Notes under the pieces: model-generated
What the model saw: only the letters and a program-made list of their open reading frames with translations
Databases searched by the model: none
What the model was told of the DNA's origin: nothing
Made by a program: the position numbers and the translations under genes
NCBI RefSeq assembly: GCF_018449635.1
Contig: NZ_JAAVUV010000005.1
Coordinates: 457,175 to 521,174, forward strand
From: Caballeronia sp. dw_276
GTDB taxonomy: Bacteria > Pseudomonadota > Gammaproteobacteria > Burkholderiales > Burkholderiaceae
DNA length: 64,000 nucleotides
Reading direction: 5' to 3'
Shown here: positions 1 through 9,505 of the stretch, piece by piece
How positions within the stretch are numbered: the stretch's first letter is position 1
Layout of the letters: each line of letters begins with the position of its first letter

Positions 1-252
1 GTCGGCGATAAAGCCGAGATGCGGCTGATGAGTGGCGGCGTATTGAAGGGCCACGTGCAAAGCATTTCGCGCGGGATCTACGACCGCGACAATCCCGAAA
101 GCCGCGAACTGCTCGCCGACGTGAACCCGACCTTCAACTGGGTCCGGCTCGCCCAACGCGTGCCCGTGCGCATACGTATTGATGAAGTGCCGGACGGACT
201 GATGCTCGCCGCCGGGACCACGTGTACGGTGACGGTCACGCCGTCGAGCTGA
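1..252 (+). CDS. HlyD-family membrane fusion protein, C-terminal fragment
   Basis: The window opens inside a reading frame that stops at TGA 250-252, leaving 83 codons. The visible part has the beta-barrel end of periplasmic adaptor (HlyD/EmrA/AaeA-like) proteins: a segment about a vector being modified by 'GHVQSISRGIYD', then a conserved 'NWVRLAQRVPVRIRID' strand and a final 'AAGTTCTVTV'. That NW-x-RL-A-Q-R-x-PV-x-I motif is typical of AaeA/EmrA-type adaptors of efflux pumps for aromatic acids or drugs. Upstream coding sequence and partner genes lie outside the window, so the substrate cannot be judged. It converges with astE, whose end is 6 bp away; no terminator is visible in the gap. Confidence 0.65.
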   Translation, partial: VGDKAEMRLMSGGVLKGHVQSISRGIYDRDNPESRELLADVNPTFNWVRLAQRVPVRIRIDEVPDGLMLAAGTTCTVTVTPSS

Positions 253-258
253 GCACGT

Positions 259-1287
259 TCAAGTCAACGCCTTGAACGTATCTTCGGTTGTATCGATTAC
301 CATCAGCCCCGCGCGCAATCCCGGCTTCACGGTCGGGTTCGGGAACACGATCCGTTCTTCGTCGTGCGTGACTTCGTAGCGATAGTCGCCGTCTTCGGCC
401 AGCATCGTGCCGCGTTCGAACGGCGTAAAGTTTGCGACGTCGCCGGCGATGTGCAGTTTGAGCGCCTCGCTCTGCTTGGTGATCTGACTGATTACAGTGA
501 AGACCTTCAACGTGTCGCCCGCTTTCGCCAGCGGCGGTTCGGCGGCGATCAGGCGACGCAACGCTGCATCGGATGCGGCGAAGCGCGTCAGGTCGTTATG
601 CCCAAACGGACGCACCTTTCCGAGCTCAAGCGTGCAGGCCAGCGCGCCCGATTGTTCCGCCGTGAAATGCGTGAACGTGTTCGACTTTTCCTTGTGCAAT
701 AGCACCGCCGATAAGCCCGCGTCCTGCAGCCAGTCGAACATCGATCGCGACAACGGCGCGCCCGTGTAAGGCAGCAACGCGAATTGCTCGAACACCGACG
801 GACGGATTGCCGTGTGCATGTCGATGTGCCACTTCGCATGCGTGGAATCGGCCTCTGCAAAGAAAACGCGCGTCACGTTTTCAAGCTCGGCCGCGCGTGG
901 CGACTCATGACTCGCCGCGAGCGTCAGGTGGCGTCCATTGAACAAGCGGTTCAGATCGTCATCGCGATAACGGCACGACGCACGCATTGCATCGATATTG
1001 CCGAAGATCACCAGCAAGCGGCTTTTCAACGGCGCCTTTGCGCTTGCGATGTCCGCCACGAGCGCCGAAAGGATTTCGATGGGCGCAGTTTCGTCGCCAT
1101 GAATTCCCGCGGATGCCACCACGCTCTGCTGTACTTCATGGTCAGGCTCGAAGCGCACGATGCCATCGCCGAGCCACGTCCACTTCACGCCGTTGGGCAA
1201 GGTGCCTTCGGTCAGCGCAGGCTTTTTTCCATCGATGACAAAGTCGAGAAAGTTCGCGAACATGGTGGTCTCAGCGCTGGAAGTCAT
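259..1287 (-). CDS. astE: Succinylglutamate desuccinylase (AST pathway step 5)
   Basis: 342 residues, normal length for AstE. It hydrolyses N-succinylglutamate to succinate and glutamate, the last step of arginine succinyltransferase catabolism. It belongs to the zinc carboxypeptidase-like (M14/AspA) fold: the metal site is visible as '[10 protein letters not shown]' (H63, E66) and 'HIDMHT' (H158), with the catalytic Glu in 'CTLELGK'. It is the last gene of the ast operon. The chosen ATG at 1287 overlaps the end of astB by 17 nt; a second in-frame ATG at 1263 (residue 9) would leave a 7-nt gap instead, and neither has a strong Shine-Dalgarno, so translational coupling to astB is likely. Confidence 0.93.
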   Translation of the reverse strand: MTSSAETTMFANFLDFVIDGKKPALTEGTLPNGVKWTWLGDGIVRFEPDHEVQQSVVASAGIHGDETAPIEILSALVADIASAKAPLKSRLLVIFGNIDAMRASCRYRDDDLNRLFNGRHLTLAASHESPRAAELENVTRVFFAEADSTHAKWHIDMHTAIRPSVFEQFALLPYTGAPLSRSMFDWLQDAGLSAVLLHKEKSNTFTHFTAEQSGALACTLELGKVRPFGHNDLTRFAASDAALRRLIAAEPPLAKAGDTLKVFTVISQITKQSEALKLHIAGDVANFTPFERGTMLAEDGDYRYEVTHDEERIVFPNPTVKPGLRAGLMVIDTTEDTFKALT

Positions 1288-2614
1288 AGAGTGTACCCAG
1301 CTTGAGGATACCAGTCAGCGCATCGAGGGCCGCGCGGGATTCATCGAGCAGCTTTGGATCAGCGAGATCCGCCGGCGCAACACGATCACGATAATGCGTG
1401 TCGATCCACGCATCGAGTTGCGCGAAGAGCGCGTCGTTCATCCATACGCCGGGGTTCACCGCCGCGCGTTCCGCGTCGTTCAACACGACCCGCAAGCGCA
1501 GGCATGCCGGGCCGCCGCCATTCTTCATGCTTTCGCGCAGATCGAAAACGAGTACGTCGTCAATCGACGTATGCCGCGCGCCCAAGGAATCAAGGTACTT
1601 GGCGACGCGCGCATTCTCGCGGCATTCCTGCGGCACGACGAGAACTTGCCGGCCATCGGGACGCGTCAGCAACTGGCTGTTGAACAGATATGACGATACC
1701 GCATCGGCCACGCTGACTTCGTCTTCCGGGACTTCGATTGCGGTGAACGCGCTGCCGTGCGCATCGAGTTTTGCGCGAAGCTGATCGTAGACATTTGCCT
1801 GATCGAGGAACGCACGTTGATGGCAGAACAGCGTATTGCGGTTGCCGACCGCAATCACGTCGTTGTGGAACACGCCGGCATCGATCACGTCGGGAAGCTG
1901 TTGAGCGAACACGGTGGCGTCATCGGAAAGACCGTGCAGGCGCGCGACCGCGCGGCTGGCTTCGAGCGTTTGACGCGCCGGAAAACGCTTGGGTTCAGCC
2001 GTGCCCTGACCATATTCGCTGCGGCCATAGACAAAAAATTCGACGCCCTTCTCGCCATATTCGCGGCAAAACCGCGTGTGATTCGCCGCGCCTTCGTCGC
2101 CTAAAGCGGGCGTGCCGGGCAGCGCGTGATGAATCTTGAAGCGTTGTTCATCGGAGAAGATCGATGCCAGCGAACGGCGCGTCTCTTCATGCTCGATCGC
2201 GCGATGCAACTTCGTGCTGAGATTCGCCGGCGTGAAATGCACGCGGCCATCGTTCGTATCCGCCGATGGGCTGACAGTCGCAGCGTTCGCGGTCCACATT
2301 GCAGACGCCGAACTCGCCGCCGCGAGCAACTCCGGCGCTTCACGCGACGCACGTTCGATGACTTCAGCATCCGTGCCCGTGAAGCCGACACTGCGCAACA
2401 ACTTCAGCGACGGCCGTTCAAGCGGCGGCAACACGCCCTGATAAAAACCAAGGTCGGCAAGGCGTTTCATCTTGCGCAGGCCTTGCTTCGCAGCCGCTTT
2501 CGGATCCGCCGCCGATTTCTCGTTGTTGCGCGACGCGACATTGCCAAACGACAACCCCGCGTAATTGTGCGTCGGGCCGACCAGCCCGTCGAAGTTCGCT
2601 TCGAATGCTTGCAT
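1271..2614 (-). CDS. astB: N-succinylarginine dihydrolase (AST pathway step 2)
   Basis: 447 residues, full length. It converts N2-succinylarginine to N2-succinylornithine, releasing two ammonia and CO2. The amidinotransferase-like fold is recognisable from the N-terminal '[16 protein letters not shown]', the '[10 protein letters not shown]' strand with the active-site His, and the C-terminal '[11 protein letters not shown]' carrying the catalytic Cys. It lies 9 bp behind astD and overlaps astE, so it is cotranscribed with both. The protein is cytoplasmic and no residue that I know to be catalytic is missing. Confidence 0.95.
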   Translation of the reverse strand: MQAFEANFDGLVGPTHNYAGLSFGNVASRNNEKSAADPKAAAKQGLRKMKRLADLGFYQGVLPPLERPSLKLLRSVGFTGTDAEVIERASREAPELLAAASSASAMWTANAATVSPSADTNDGRVHFTPANLSTKLHRAIEHEETRRSLASIFSDEQRFKIHHALPGTPALGDEGAANHTRFCREYGEKGVEFFVYGRSEYGQGTAEPKRFPARQTLEASRAVARLHGLSDDATVFAQQLPDVIDAGVFHNDVIAVGNRNTLFCHQRAFLDQANVYDQLRAKLDAHGSAFTAIEVPEDEVSVADAVSSYLFNSQLLTRPDGRQVLVVPQECRENARVAKYLDSLGARHTSIDDVLVFDLRESMKNGGGPACLRLRVVLNDAERAAVNPGVWMNDALFAQLDAWIDTHYRDRVAPADLADPKLLDESRAALDALTGILKLGTLYDFQR

Positions 2615-2623
2615 CGTGGATCC

Positions 2624-4099
2624 TCAGAACTGAAGGCCGGGCGAGACGCTCGCGGGCATGAGCAACTGGGTGCTTTCGACGGACGCCATCGGGTACGAGC
2701 AATAATCCGCCGCGTAGAACGCGCTCGGGCGCTGATTGCCGGACCGGCCGATACCACCAAACGGCGCCGCCGATGACGCGCCGTTCGTCGGTCGGTTCCA
2801 GTTCACGATGCCCGCGCGAATGGTGTGCTGAAAATGCGTCCACGTGGCTGCGTCGTCGGCGAGAAGGCCTGCGGATAAACCGTAAGCCGTATCGTTCGCG
2901 CGTTCTATCGCCTGATCGAACGTGGCGTAACGCGTGAGTTGCAGCATCGGGCCGAAGTGTTCTTCGTCGGGCACGTTCTGCGCATTCGTCACGTCGATGA
3001 TCGACGGCGTGACGAAGCCGAGTTCATTCGATTGCTGCGTCATTTCAAGCAACGGCTTGCCGCCAGCTTCGATCAATTGCTTCTGCGCCAGCACGAGCTT
3101 CGACGCCGCGCGCGCCGAAATCACCGCACCCATGAACGGCTGCGGATCGGCGTCGAAAGCGCCGGTCTTGATCTTCGATGTCACGTCGATCAGACGTTGC
3201 GTGAAGCGTTCGCCGAACGCGTTATCGGGAACGAAGAGACGTCGCGCGCACGTGCAACGCTGTCCGGCGGAGAGATACGCCGACTGGATCGTGTGATGCA
3301 CGGCAGCGTCGATGTCCTCGACATGGGCGACGACCAGCGGATTGTTGCCGCCCATCTCAAGCGCCAGCACGATCTCGGGACGTCCCCCGAATTGCCGATG
3401 CAACAATGTTCCGGTATCCGAACTACCGGTGAAGAACAGGCCATCGATCTGCCGATGATTGGCGAGCGCAATACCCGTGTCCTTCTCGCCCTGAACCAGA
3501 TTCAGCACGCCCGAAGGCAAGCCGGCCTGCGCCCAGAGATCGACGGTAAGCGCGGCCACGGCGGGCGCGAATTCCGACGGCTTGAACACGACAGTGTTGC
3601 CCGCGATCAACGCCGGCACGATATGCCCATTCGGCAAATGCCCCGGGAAATTGTACGGTCCGAACACCGCCACGACGCCATGCGGCCGATGCCGCAAGAC
3701 CGCAACGCCATCGGCCATATCCTGGCGTTTCTCGCCGGTACGCTCGTGATACGACTTGATCGAGATATCGACTTTGGCGGCCATGGTCGCGACTTCCGTG
3801 CGTGCTTCCCACAAGGGCTTGCCCGTTTCATGACCAATGGTATGCGCCAGCGTTTCCTTGTTTTCGTTCAGCAGCACGGCAAAGCGGCGCGTGATCGAAA
3901 TACGTTCGTCGAGCGTCAACGCGGACCACGAAGCAAACGCATGTCGTGCAGAAAGTACCGCGCGATCGACGTCTTGCGCCGATGCGCTCGCCCCTTCCCA
4001 AACCACTTCGCCATTGCCCGGATTACACGATGCAAACGGCGCGCCGCTGCCATCGCTCCAAGCGCCATCGATAAACAATTGAGTCGAAATCGTAGTCAT
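2624..4099 (-). CDS. astD: N-succinylglutamate 5-semialdehyde dehydrogenase
   Basis: 491 residues, the expected AstD length. An NAD-dependent aldehyde dehydrogenase that oxidises succinylglutamate semialdehyde to succinylglutamate. Family marks include 'FGPYNFPGHLPNGHIVPAL' near residue 150, 'FFTGSSDTG' of the nucleotide site, the general-base Glu in 'LEMGGNNPLVV' and the catalytic Cys in 'GQRCTCARRL'. The ATG at 4099 lies 10 bp behind the astA stop. Position in the operon makes the Ast assignment secure against other aldehyde dehydrogenases. Confidence 0.95.
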   Translation of the reverse strand: MTTISTQLFIDGAWSDGSGAPFASCNPGNGEVVWEGASASAQDVDRAVLSARHAFASWSALTLDERISITRRFAVLLNENKETLAHTIGHETGKPLWEARTEVATMAAKVDISIKSYHERTGEKRQDMADGVAVLRHRPHGVVAVFGPYNFPGHLPNGHIVPALIAGNTVVFKPSEFAPAVAALTVDLWAQAGLPSGVLNLVQGEKDTGIALANHRQIDGLFFTGSSDTGTLLHRQFGGRPEIVLALEMGGNNPLVVAHVEDIDAAVHHTIQSAYLSAGQRCTCARRLFVPDNAFGERFTQRLIDVTSKIKTGAFDADPQPFMGAVISARAASKLVLAQKQLIEAGGKPLLEMTQQSNELGFVTPSIIDVTNAQNVPDEEHFGPMLQLTRYATFDQAIERANDTAYGLSAGLLADDAATWTHFQHTIRAGIVNWNRPTNGASSAAPFGGIGRSGNQRPSAFYAADYCSYPMASVESTQLLMPASVSPGLQF

Positions 4100-4109
4100 G
4101 TTCGTGTCC

Positions 4110-5147
4110 TTAACTTGCGTTCTTCGGGCGCGGTTGCGACGCTAAAACACGCACCGTATCGCCTGCTTTCACGCGCAACGCAGTAGCTTCATCTTCGGTC
4201 AACAAGAACGATCCGTCTTCCGGAATGCCGAACGTCGCGCCGCAACGGAAATCATCGAGCGATGTATTTGAAACAAGGCTTCGAGCCTCGCCGTTCTCGT
4301 TACGCTCGCCAACACGCACCGTCACCAACACGCTTTCGCGCACGGTGCGCAAGTCCGCTGTATGGCACTCGAGAACGGGCCCCGCATCGAAGATGTCGAC
4401 GTGATTTTCGTAGCGCAGCCCTTCAGTTTCGAGCATTTTGCGCGCGGGCATGGTGTCGCGATGCGTCAGGCCAACCGCCGCTTGCGCGTCTTCGGGCAGC
4501 ATCGCGAGATAGACCGGATAACGCGGCATCAACTCGGCCAGGAACGATTTCTTGCCGTGCGAACTCAGATAGTCCGCTGCGTTGAAGTCGATCTGGTAGA
4601 AATGCGAGCCGACCGCTTGCCAGAATGGCGAGACGCCGTTTTCATCGAAATGACCGCGTAGCTCAGCGCACAAACGCTCCGGAAAACGCTCGCGGAATTG
4701 CGCGATAAACATGAAGCGTGAACGCGACAACAAACCACCGACGCCCGCTGTTCTATATCGCGGGCTCAGGAACAGCGAACAGACTTCGGCGTAACCGGTC
4801 AGATCGTGCGAGATGTTGAGCAGCGACATCTTGGTCCAGACGCCCAGGTCGCGGCTCGCATGAACGACCGTCGATACCCGGTAGTTGTAGAACGGCTGCT
4901 CCAGTCCCACTTCAGTTTCGATGCCGCATACGCCGGCGATATCGCCGGTCGCCGTATCTTCCATCGCGAACAGATAACCGGCTTCGTGGGGCGCGGCTTC
5001 ATTGGCGAGCGTACGCCGTGCACGTTCGACGCGCGCGGTCAGCGCGTCGCGATCCGGCTTGAAGGTGGTGAGTCCCGGTCCGGTTTCGTGCGCGAGCGCG
5101 ACCAGCGCTTCGACATCTCCAGGTTGCACGCAGCGGACAACGATCAT
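4110..5147 (-). CDS. astA: Arginine N-succinyltransferase, beta-type subunit (AruG/AstA)
   Basis: 345 residues. It catalyses succinyl-CoA plus L-arginine to N2-succinylarginine, the entry step of the AST pathway. The frame is open further upstream, but the start 'MIVVRCVQPGDVEALV' at 5147 is conserved in the family and makes an ATGA overlap with aruF (5144-5147). The protein is the AstA fold: a GNAT-like half beginning with 'GLTTFKPDRD', and a C-terminal beta domain ending in 'RVKAGDTVRVL'. It pairs with aruF as in Pseudomonas aruFG, where the enzyme is a heteromer. I infer the same here from the paralogous tandem genes. Confidence 0.93.
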   Translation of the reverse strand: MIVVRCVQPGDVEALVALAHETGPGLTTFKPDRDALTARVERARRTLANEAAPHEAGYLFAMEDTATGDIAGVCGIETEVGLEQPFYNYRVSTVVHASRDLGVWTKMSLLNISHDLTGYAEVCSLFLSPRYRTAGVGGLLSRSRFMFIAQFRERFPERLCAELRGHFDENGVSPFWQAVGSHFYQIDFNAADYLSSHGKKSFLAELMPRYPVYLAMLPEDAQAAVGLTHRDTMPARKMLETEGLRYENHVDIFDAGPVLECHTADLRTVRESVLVTVRVGERNENGEARSLVSNTSLDDFRCGATFGIPEDGSFLLTEDEATALRVKAGDTVRVLASQPRPKNAS

Positions 5148-6199
5148 TGCAACTCTCCCGAAGCTTGGTGAAGCGGCACACAGCGCACCGTATCGGATTC
5201 TTTTACGCTGAGCGTCTCGCGCAGTTCGGCGGATAGCGGCGCACCGCTCGCACGCGATGACGGCAGCTTGACCAATGCGCATCGAAACGCATGCGCGCCG
5301 CCGGCAGCGAGCAGGTACGGCGTGCCTGAAGCGACGGCGTTATCTGGAAAGCCGCTGACCGTGCGCACTTCATTCGCCAGCACCGAGGCGCTGCGCTCGA
5401 CCGCGACGGTCAGCACGGGACCGGCATCGAAAATATCGACGAAACGATCCGGCTCGAAACCTTCTTCAAGATGGATGTCATACGCGAGCAACGCGCCGTC
5501 GTCGGGTTCGCCCAACACGCGTTGCGCTTCGGGCGGCAACAGCGGCACATACAGCGGATAACTCGGCATCACCTCCGCGATGAACGTGCGGCTCCGACCG
5601 CCCGATTCGAGTTCGACTTGCTCGAAGTCGCGGCCAAAAAACTTGCGCCCCACCGCTTCCCAGAACGGCGATACACCCGCGTCGTCGGTCACGCCGAGCA
5701 TCAGCGAGAAGACGTCATCGGAGAAACGCTTGCGGTTCGCGGCCACGTACATCATGCGGGCGCGCGAGAGCAGATGCGCGGCGGCATCGTGCGTGGATTC
5801 GCGTATCGCCGGGTCGATGTAGAAACCCGTCAGGCGGCTCTTACCGGTGAGTTCGTGCGACATGGTGAGCGCGTGAATCTTGCGGTTCACCTTGAGTTCG
5901 CGAGATGCGTGAATCAGCGCGTCGTTGCGAAATGCGTAGAACGGTTCCGAATATCCCGCCGATGCCACGATGCTCGACGTGCCAAGCAACGCACCCGTCG
6001 CCGTATCTTCGAGCACGAACAGGTAAAACTCTTCGCCGGGGAATTCGACATCGGCGCGAAACGAATCTTCTGAAAGCGCGACGCGCGTTTCGAGAACGCG
6101 GCGGTCGCGCGGCAGCGAATGCAGCACTGGATGCGCTGCGTGCGCCATGCGTTCGAGGGCGTCGAGATCGGCGAGTGTTGCGGGGCGGACGATGAGCAT
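5144..6199 (-). CDS. aruF: Arginine/ornithine succinyltransferase, alpha-type subunit
   Basis: 351 residues, a paralogue of the following gene. The start 'MLIVRPATLADLDALE' at 6199 is chosen over an upstream in-frame ATG because the family begins here and a GGAA lies just before it. The 'HSLPRDR' segment corresponds to 'TTFKPDRD' of the beta subunit; the alpha subunit differs in having 'VLGEPDDGALLAYD' and a long 'ALVKLPSSRASG' loop. It forms the two-subunit enzyme with AstA. The alpha chain is thought to widen or tune substrate range (arginine and ornithine) in Pseudomonas; that role here is inference. Confidence 0.92.
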   Translation of the reverse strand: MLIVRPATLADLDALERMAHAAHPVLHSLPRDRRVLETRVALSEDSFRADVEFPGEEFYLFVLEDTATGALLGTSSIVASAGYSEPFYAFRNDALIHASRELKVNRKIHALTMSHELTGKSRLTGFYIDPAIRESTHDAAAHLLSRARMMYVAANRKRFSDDVFSLMLGVTDDAGVSPFWEAVGRKFFGRDFEQVELESGGRSRTFIAEVMPSYPLYVPLLPPEAQRVLGEPDDGALLAYDIHLEEGFEPDRFVDIFDAGPVLTVAVERSASVLANEVRTVSGFPDNAVASGTPYLLAAGGAHAFRCALVKLPSSRASGAPLSAELRETLSVKESDTVRCVPLHQASGELQ

Positions 6200-6243
6200 C
6201 GGCGATTCCGTTGAGTTGAAAGAGGCCGAAGAAGTGCGCACGT

Positions 6244-7455
6244 TCACTGCGCCACGTCGGCGATAGCTTTTTCGATGCGGGCAAAACCTTCGTCGAGATC
6301 GGCCATCGGCATGATCAGCGACGGCGCAAAACGCAGCACGTTCGGCCCCGCAATCAGCATGATCACGCCATGTTTCGCGGCTGCGGTCAGCACGTCTTTT
6401 GCGCGATCCTTGTAGGCATCGGCGAGTTCCGCACCGATCAGAAGACCTTTGCCGCGGATTTCCTTGAACACTGAAAAACGTTCATCGATACGCTTCAGAT
6501 GCGCCTTGATCGCATCGCTGCGTTGCTGCACGCCTTCGAGCAAGGACGGATTGCTGATCAGCTCGACCACCTTGTCCGCGATAGCCGCGCCCAGCGGATT
6601 GCCGCCGTACGTTGTGCCGTGCACGCCGACCTTGAAATGCGCGGCGATCTTATTGGTCGTGAGCATTGCGCCGATCGGGAAGCCGTTGCCGAGCGCCTTT
6701 GCGGTCGTCAGGATGTCCGGCGTCACGCCGTAGCCCATGTAGGCGTAGAACGTTCCGGTACGGCCCACGCCCGTTTGTACCTCATCAAAAATCAGCAGTG
6801 CGCCGTGTTGATCGCAGGCGTCGCGAAGACCCTGCAGGAACACGGGGTCCGCAGGCAACACGCCGCCTTCGCCCTGGACAGGTTCGACGATCACCGCGCA
6901 CGTTTGCGGCCCAATTGCGGCGCGTGCCGCCGCGAGATCGTTATACGGAAGATGCGTGATGCCTTGCGGCGTCGGGCCAAAACCTTCGGCGTACTTCGGC
7001 TGACCGCCGACGCTGACCGTGAACAGCGTACGGCCGTGGAACGATTGCGTGAACGAGATGATTTCGACTTTCTGCGGACCACTGTTGTCGATAGCGTAAC
7101 GGCGCGCGAGTTTCAGCGCGGCTTCGTTCGCTTCCGCGCCGGAGTTCGCGAAGAAAGCGCGATCGGCGAAGGTTAGATCCGTGAGACGGGTGGCGAGCCG
7201 GAGGACCGGCTCGTTGGTATATCCGTTGCCGATATGCCAGAGTTTCTCGCCTTGATCGTGGAGGACCTTGAGCAGTTCGGGGTGCGCATGACCCAGCGCC
7301 GTCACCGCAATACCGCCCGCGAAATCAATGTAGTCACGCCCTTCCGTGTCCCAGACGCGCGAACCGAGTCCGCGATCGGGCACAAAATTCGCCGGGGAGA
7401 ACAGAGGCACCATTACTTCATCGAAGGTACCGCGTGTCACGTTTAGATCGGTCAT
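6244..7455 (-). CDS. astC: Succinylornithine/acetylornithine transaminase, first gene of the ast operon
   Basis: 403 residues, class III PLP aminotransferase. It transfers the delta-amino group of succinylornithine to 2-oxoglutarate, giving succinylglutamate semialdehyde. Landmarks: '[18 protein letters not shown]' for cofactor phosphate binding, '[14 protein letters not shown]' with the PLP-ring Asp, and the PLP lysine in '[16 protein letters not shown]'. The family also includes ArgD of arginine synthesis; the operon position argues for the catabolic role, and the enzyme may do both. The ATG at 7455 has GGAG seven bases upstream. A putative ArgR site lies about 70 bp upstream. Confidence 0.93.
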   Translation of the reverse strand: MTDLNVTRGTFDEVMVPLFSPANFVPDRGLGSRVWDTEGRDYIDFAGGIAVTALGHAHPELLKVLHDQGEKLWHIGNGYTNEPVLRLATRLTDLTFADRAFFANSGAEANEAALKLARRYAIDNSGPQKVEIISFTQSFHGRTLFTVSVGGQPKYAEGFGPTPQGITHLPYNDLAAARAAIGPQTCAVIVEPVQGEGGVLPADPVFLQGLRDACDQHGALLIFDEVQTGVGRTGTFYAYMGYGVTPDILTTAKALGNGFPIGAMLTTNKIAAHFKVGVHGTTYGGNPLGAAIADKVVELISNPSLLEGVQQRSDAIKAHLKRIDERFSVFKEIRGKGLLIGAELADAYKDRAKDVLTAAAKHGVIMLIAGPNVLRFAPSLIMPMADLDEGFARIEKAIADVAQ

Positions 7456-7520
7456 GAATCGCTCCTTGGGCGGGATTTGCTTGGGGACAGGTCAGCGAAT
7501 CGTAGCCCGGAGCGGCGTGC

Positions 7521-7541
7521 GCGTCTTGCGTGAACGCGACA
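7521..7541 (-). promoter_or_regulatory. Candidate ArgR half-site upstream of astC
   Basis: Read on the minus strand, this is TGTCGC, eight bases, then AA, followed by GACGC. It matches the half-site I recall for the AraC-type ArgR of Pseudomonas aeruginosa (TGTCGC-N8-AA). It sits 66-86 bp before the astC ATG, in the gap between argR and astC. A second half-site at the expected spacing is not clear; TGTCCA 15 bp upstream is only a partial match. Confidence 0.45.
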
Positions 7542-7569
7542 CGTTTTTCATGGACAAATCAGCGCCCGG

Positions 7570-8550
7570 TCAGCGGGAGTTTCGCTCGATCCAGTTGCGT
7601 CGCTCCTCCCGGGGCGTGACGCCAAACCTTTCGCGATATGCATTCGAAAAATGCGCCGCCGATGCAAATCCGCAAGCCAGGCTGATCTGCACCACCGACT
7701 GGCTGCTTCTCTGCAATTGCGTGCGCGCCTTGACGAGCCGGAGATTGAGGTAATACTTCGCCGGCATTGCGCCGAGATATTGTTTGAACAACCGCTCCAG
7801 TTGTCGCCGCGAAATGCCGGTGAGCGCCGCGATTTCGTCGCTGGCAAGCGGTTCTTCTATATTTGCTTCCATCAATTGCAGCGCGTCATTCAAACGTGGA
7901 TGACGCTCGCCCGGGGCAGTCACGTAAGGAATGCGCTGGCGTTCATCGCCGGAACGCAATGCACTCATGCCAAGCGCGTCCGCAATCCGCTCGGCGAGAT
8001 TGCGGTTGGTTTGCCGCGCGATCATTGCAAGCATGAAATCGGCGGTGGGCTGGCCTCCACAACACGTAGCACGGTCGCGATCGGTTTCGAAAATCTGCTG
8101 CGAAACAATGCAACTTTCGAATTGTTCGGTGAATTGCTGCGCAATGTCCCAGTTCACCGCTGCACGATAACCATCGAGCAATCCCGCCAATGCCAGCCAC
8201 CATACGCCATGGTGAATTCCGCTGACTAGCCGAGTATTCGACGCAACCCGAGTCAGCGCTTGAAGAAACGCGCGTTGTCCGCCGAGTGGCTGAAAACCTT
8301 CGCTCAGCACGATCAGCCAGTCACATTCAATTTCGGCACTGAACCCAGCCTGAATTTTCAACGTTGCGCCACCGCCGAGCGTGATATCGCGCCCATCGTG
8401 CGACACGACCTGCCACGCGTACAGCGCATTGCCATCGATTTCATTTGCGAGCCGCAACGTATCGATGACCGGCCCCACGCCGCTCATCGAACATGGGGCG
8501 ATCACCGCGATGACCACACGCAACGGTTGCGGCCCGACTCCAGCCGGCAC
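7570..8550 (-). CDS. argR: AraC/GlxA-family regulator, ArgR-type activator of arginine catabolism
   Basis: 326 residues. The N-terminal two thirds is a DJ-1/PfpI (glutamine amidotransferase-like) domain, and residues about 225-320 form the AraC DNA-binding region with two helix-turn-helix units, 'IAALTGISRRQLERLF' and 'VVQISLACGFASAAHFSNAY'. This is the architecture of pseudomonad ArgR, unrelated to E. coli ArgR, which activates the aru and aot operons in response to arginine. The start is GTG at 8550, one base after the stop of the ATPase gene, so the two are translationally coupled. The argR-aru gene order supports the assignment; other GlxA-family regulators control choline or carnitine genes, so this is inferred from context. 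Confidence 0.82.
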   Translation of the reverse strand: MPAGVGPQPLRVVIAVIAPCSMSGVGPVIDTLRLANEIDGNALYAWQVVSHDGRDITLGGGATLKIQAGFSAEIECDWLIVLSEGFQPLGGQRAFLQALTRVASNTRLVSGIHHGVWWLALAGLLDGYRAAVNWDIAQQFTEQFESCIVSQQIFETDRDRATCCGGQPTADFMLAMIARQTNRNLAERIADALGMSALRSGDERQRIPYVTAPGERHPRLNDALQLMEANIEEPLASDEIAALTGISRRQLERLFKQYLGAMPAKYYLNLRLVKARTQLQRSSQSVVQISLACGFASAAHFSNAYRERFGVTPREERRNWIERNSR

Positions 8551-8551
8551 G

Positions 8552-9367
8552 TTACTTGAGGCTGCCGGACAGGAATTGGCGCAGCCGTTCGCTGTTCGGC
8601 CGGCTCAGGACCTCGGCGGGCGCGCCCTCTTCTTCCGTGCGTCCCTGATGCAGAAACATCACATGATTCGATACATTGCGAGCAAAGCCCATCTCGTGCG
8701 TGACGACGATCATCGTGCGGCCTTCTTCCGCCAGCTTTTGCATCACTTTCAGCACCTCGCCGACGAGTTCCGGATCGAGTGCGGACGTGGGTTCATCGAA
8801 GAGCATCACGTCCGGGTGCATGGCAAGCGCGCGCGCAATTGCCACGCGCTGCTGCTGGCCGCCCGACAAGTGCGACGGATATTGCTTCTCGACCTTCGGC
8901 GCGAGGCCGACCTTCTCGAGACATTCGCGCGCCCGTTCGCTCGCTTCTTTCTTCGATAAACCCAGCACATGCATGGGCGCTTCCATGACGTTTTCAATCG
9001 ATGTCATGTGCGCCCACAAGTTGAAATGCTGGAACACCATCGCGAGTTTGGTGCGCACGCGCTGGAGCTGCTTGTGGTCCGCGACTTCGAGGTTGCCGCG
9101 ATTATCGGTTTTCGTGCGCACCGGTTCGCCATCGACGATGATGTCGCCGGCGTTCGGCCGCTCGAGGAAATTGATGCATCGCAGGAAGGTACTTTTGCCC
9201 GAGCCGCTCGACCCGATGATGCTGATCACGTCGCCGGCGTTGGCGGCGAGGGAAACACCCTTGAGCACTTCGTTATCGCCGAAACGCTTGTGGATGTCGC
9301 GGGCGACGAGTTTGACCGCGGCGTTCTTCGCGGCGGCCGATGCTGCGGTTTGTGCGGAAGTGTCCAA
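8552..9367 (-). CDS. aotP: Basic amino acid ABC transporter ATPase (AotP/HisP-like)
   Basis: 271 residues. ATP-binding subunit of a polar amino acid importer: Walker A 'GSSGSGKST', Q-loop '[10 protein letters not shown]', signature '[10 protein letters not shown]', Walker B '[12 protein letters not shown]', switch His in 'VVTHEM'. The insert '[15 protein letters not shown]' is characteristic of the HisP/AotP histidine/arginine/ornithine class. The start is TTG at 9367, preceded by GGGGAG. The coupling with argR recalls Pseudomonas aotJQMOP-argR, but the binding protein and the two permeases are not next to it in this window; the next genes upstream are unrelated. Confidence 0.9.
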   Translation of the reverse strand: MDTSAQTAASAAAKNAAVKLVARDIHKRFGDNEVLKGVSLAANAGDVISIIGSSGSGKSTFLRCINFLERPNAGDIIVDGEPVRTKTDNRGNLEVADHKQLQRVRTKLAMVFQHFNLWAHMTSIENVMEAPMHVLGLSKKEASERARECLEKVGLAPKVEKQYPSHLSGGQQQRVAIARALAMHPDVMLFDEPTSALDPELVGEVLKVMQKLAEEGRTMIVVTHEMGFARNVSNHVMFLHQGRTEEEGAPAEVLSRPNSERLRQFLSGSLK

Positions 9368-9505
9368 CGCATTCTCCCCGGAGGATGAGTCTGAAGGGTC
9401 CGATCGATTCGATCATGGCTGCGGATTCTACCGAAACCGGCCGCCGCACCGGCATTGGGGCAAACGCCCTCGCTGTCCACGCAGCCGAAATGCAGCGAGA
9501 ATTCG

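Noticed and set aside
2939..4186. 415-codon plus-strand open frame opposite astD
   Set aside because: Antisense to a textbook aldehyde dehydrogenase; Arg-rich product without motifs.
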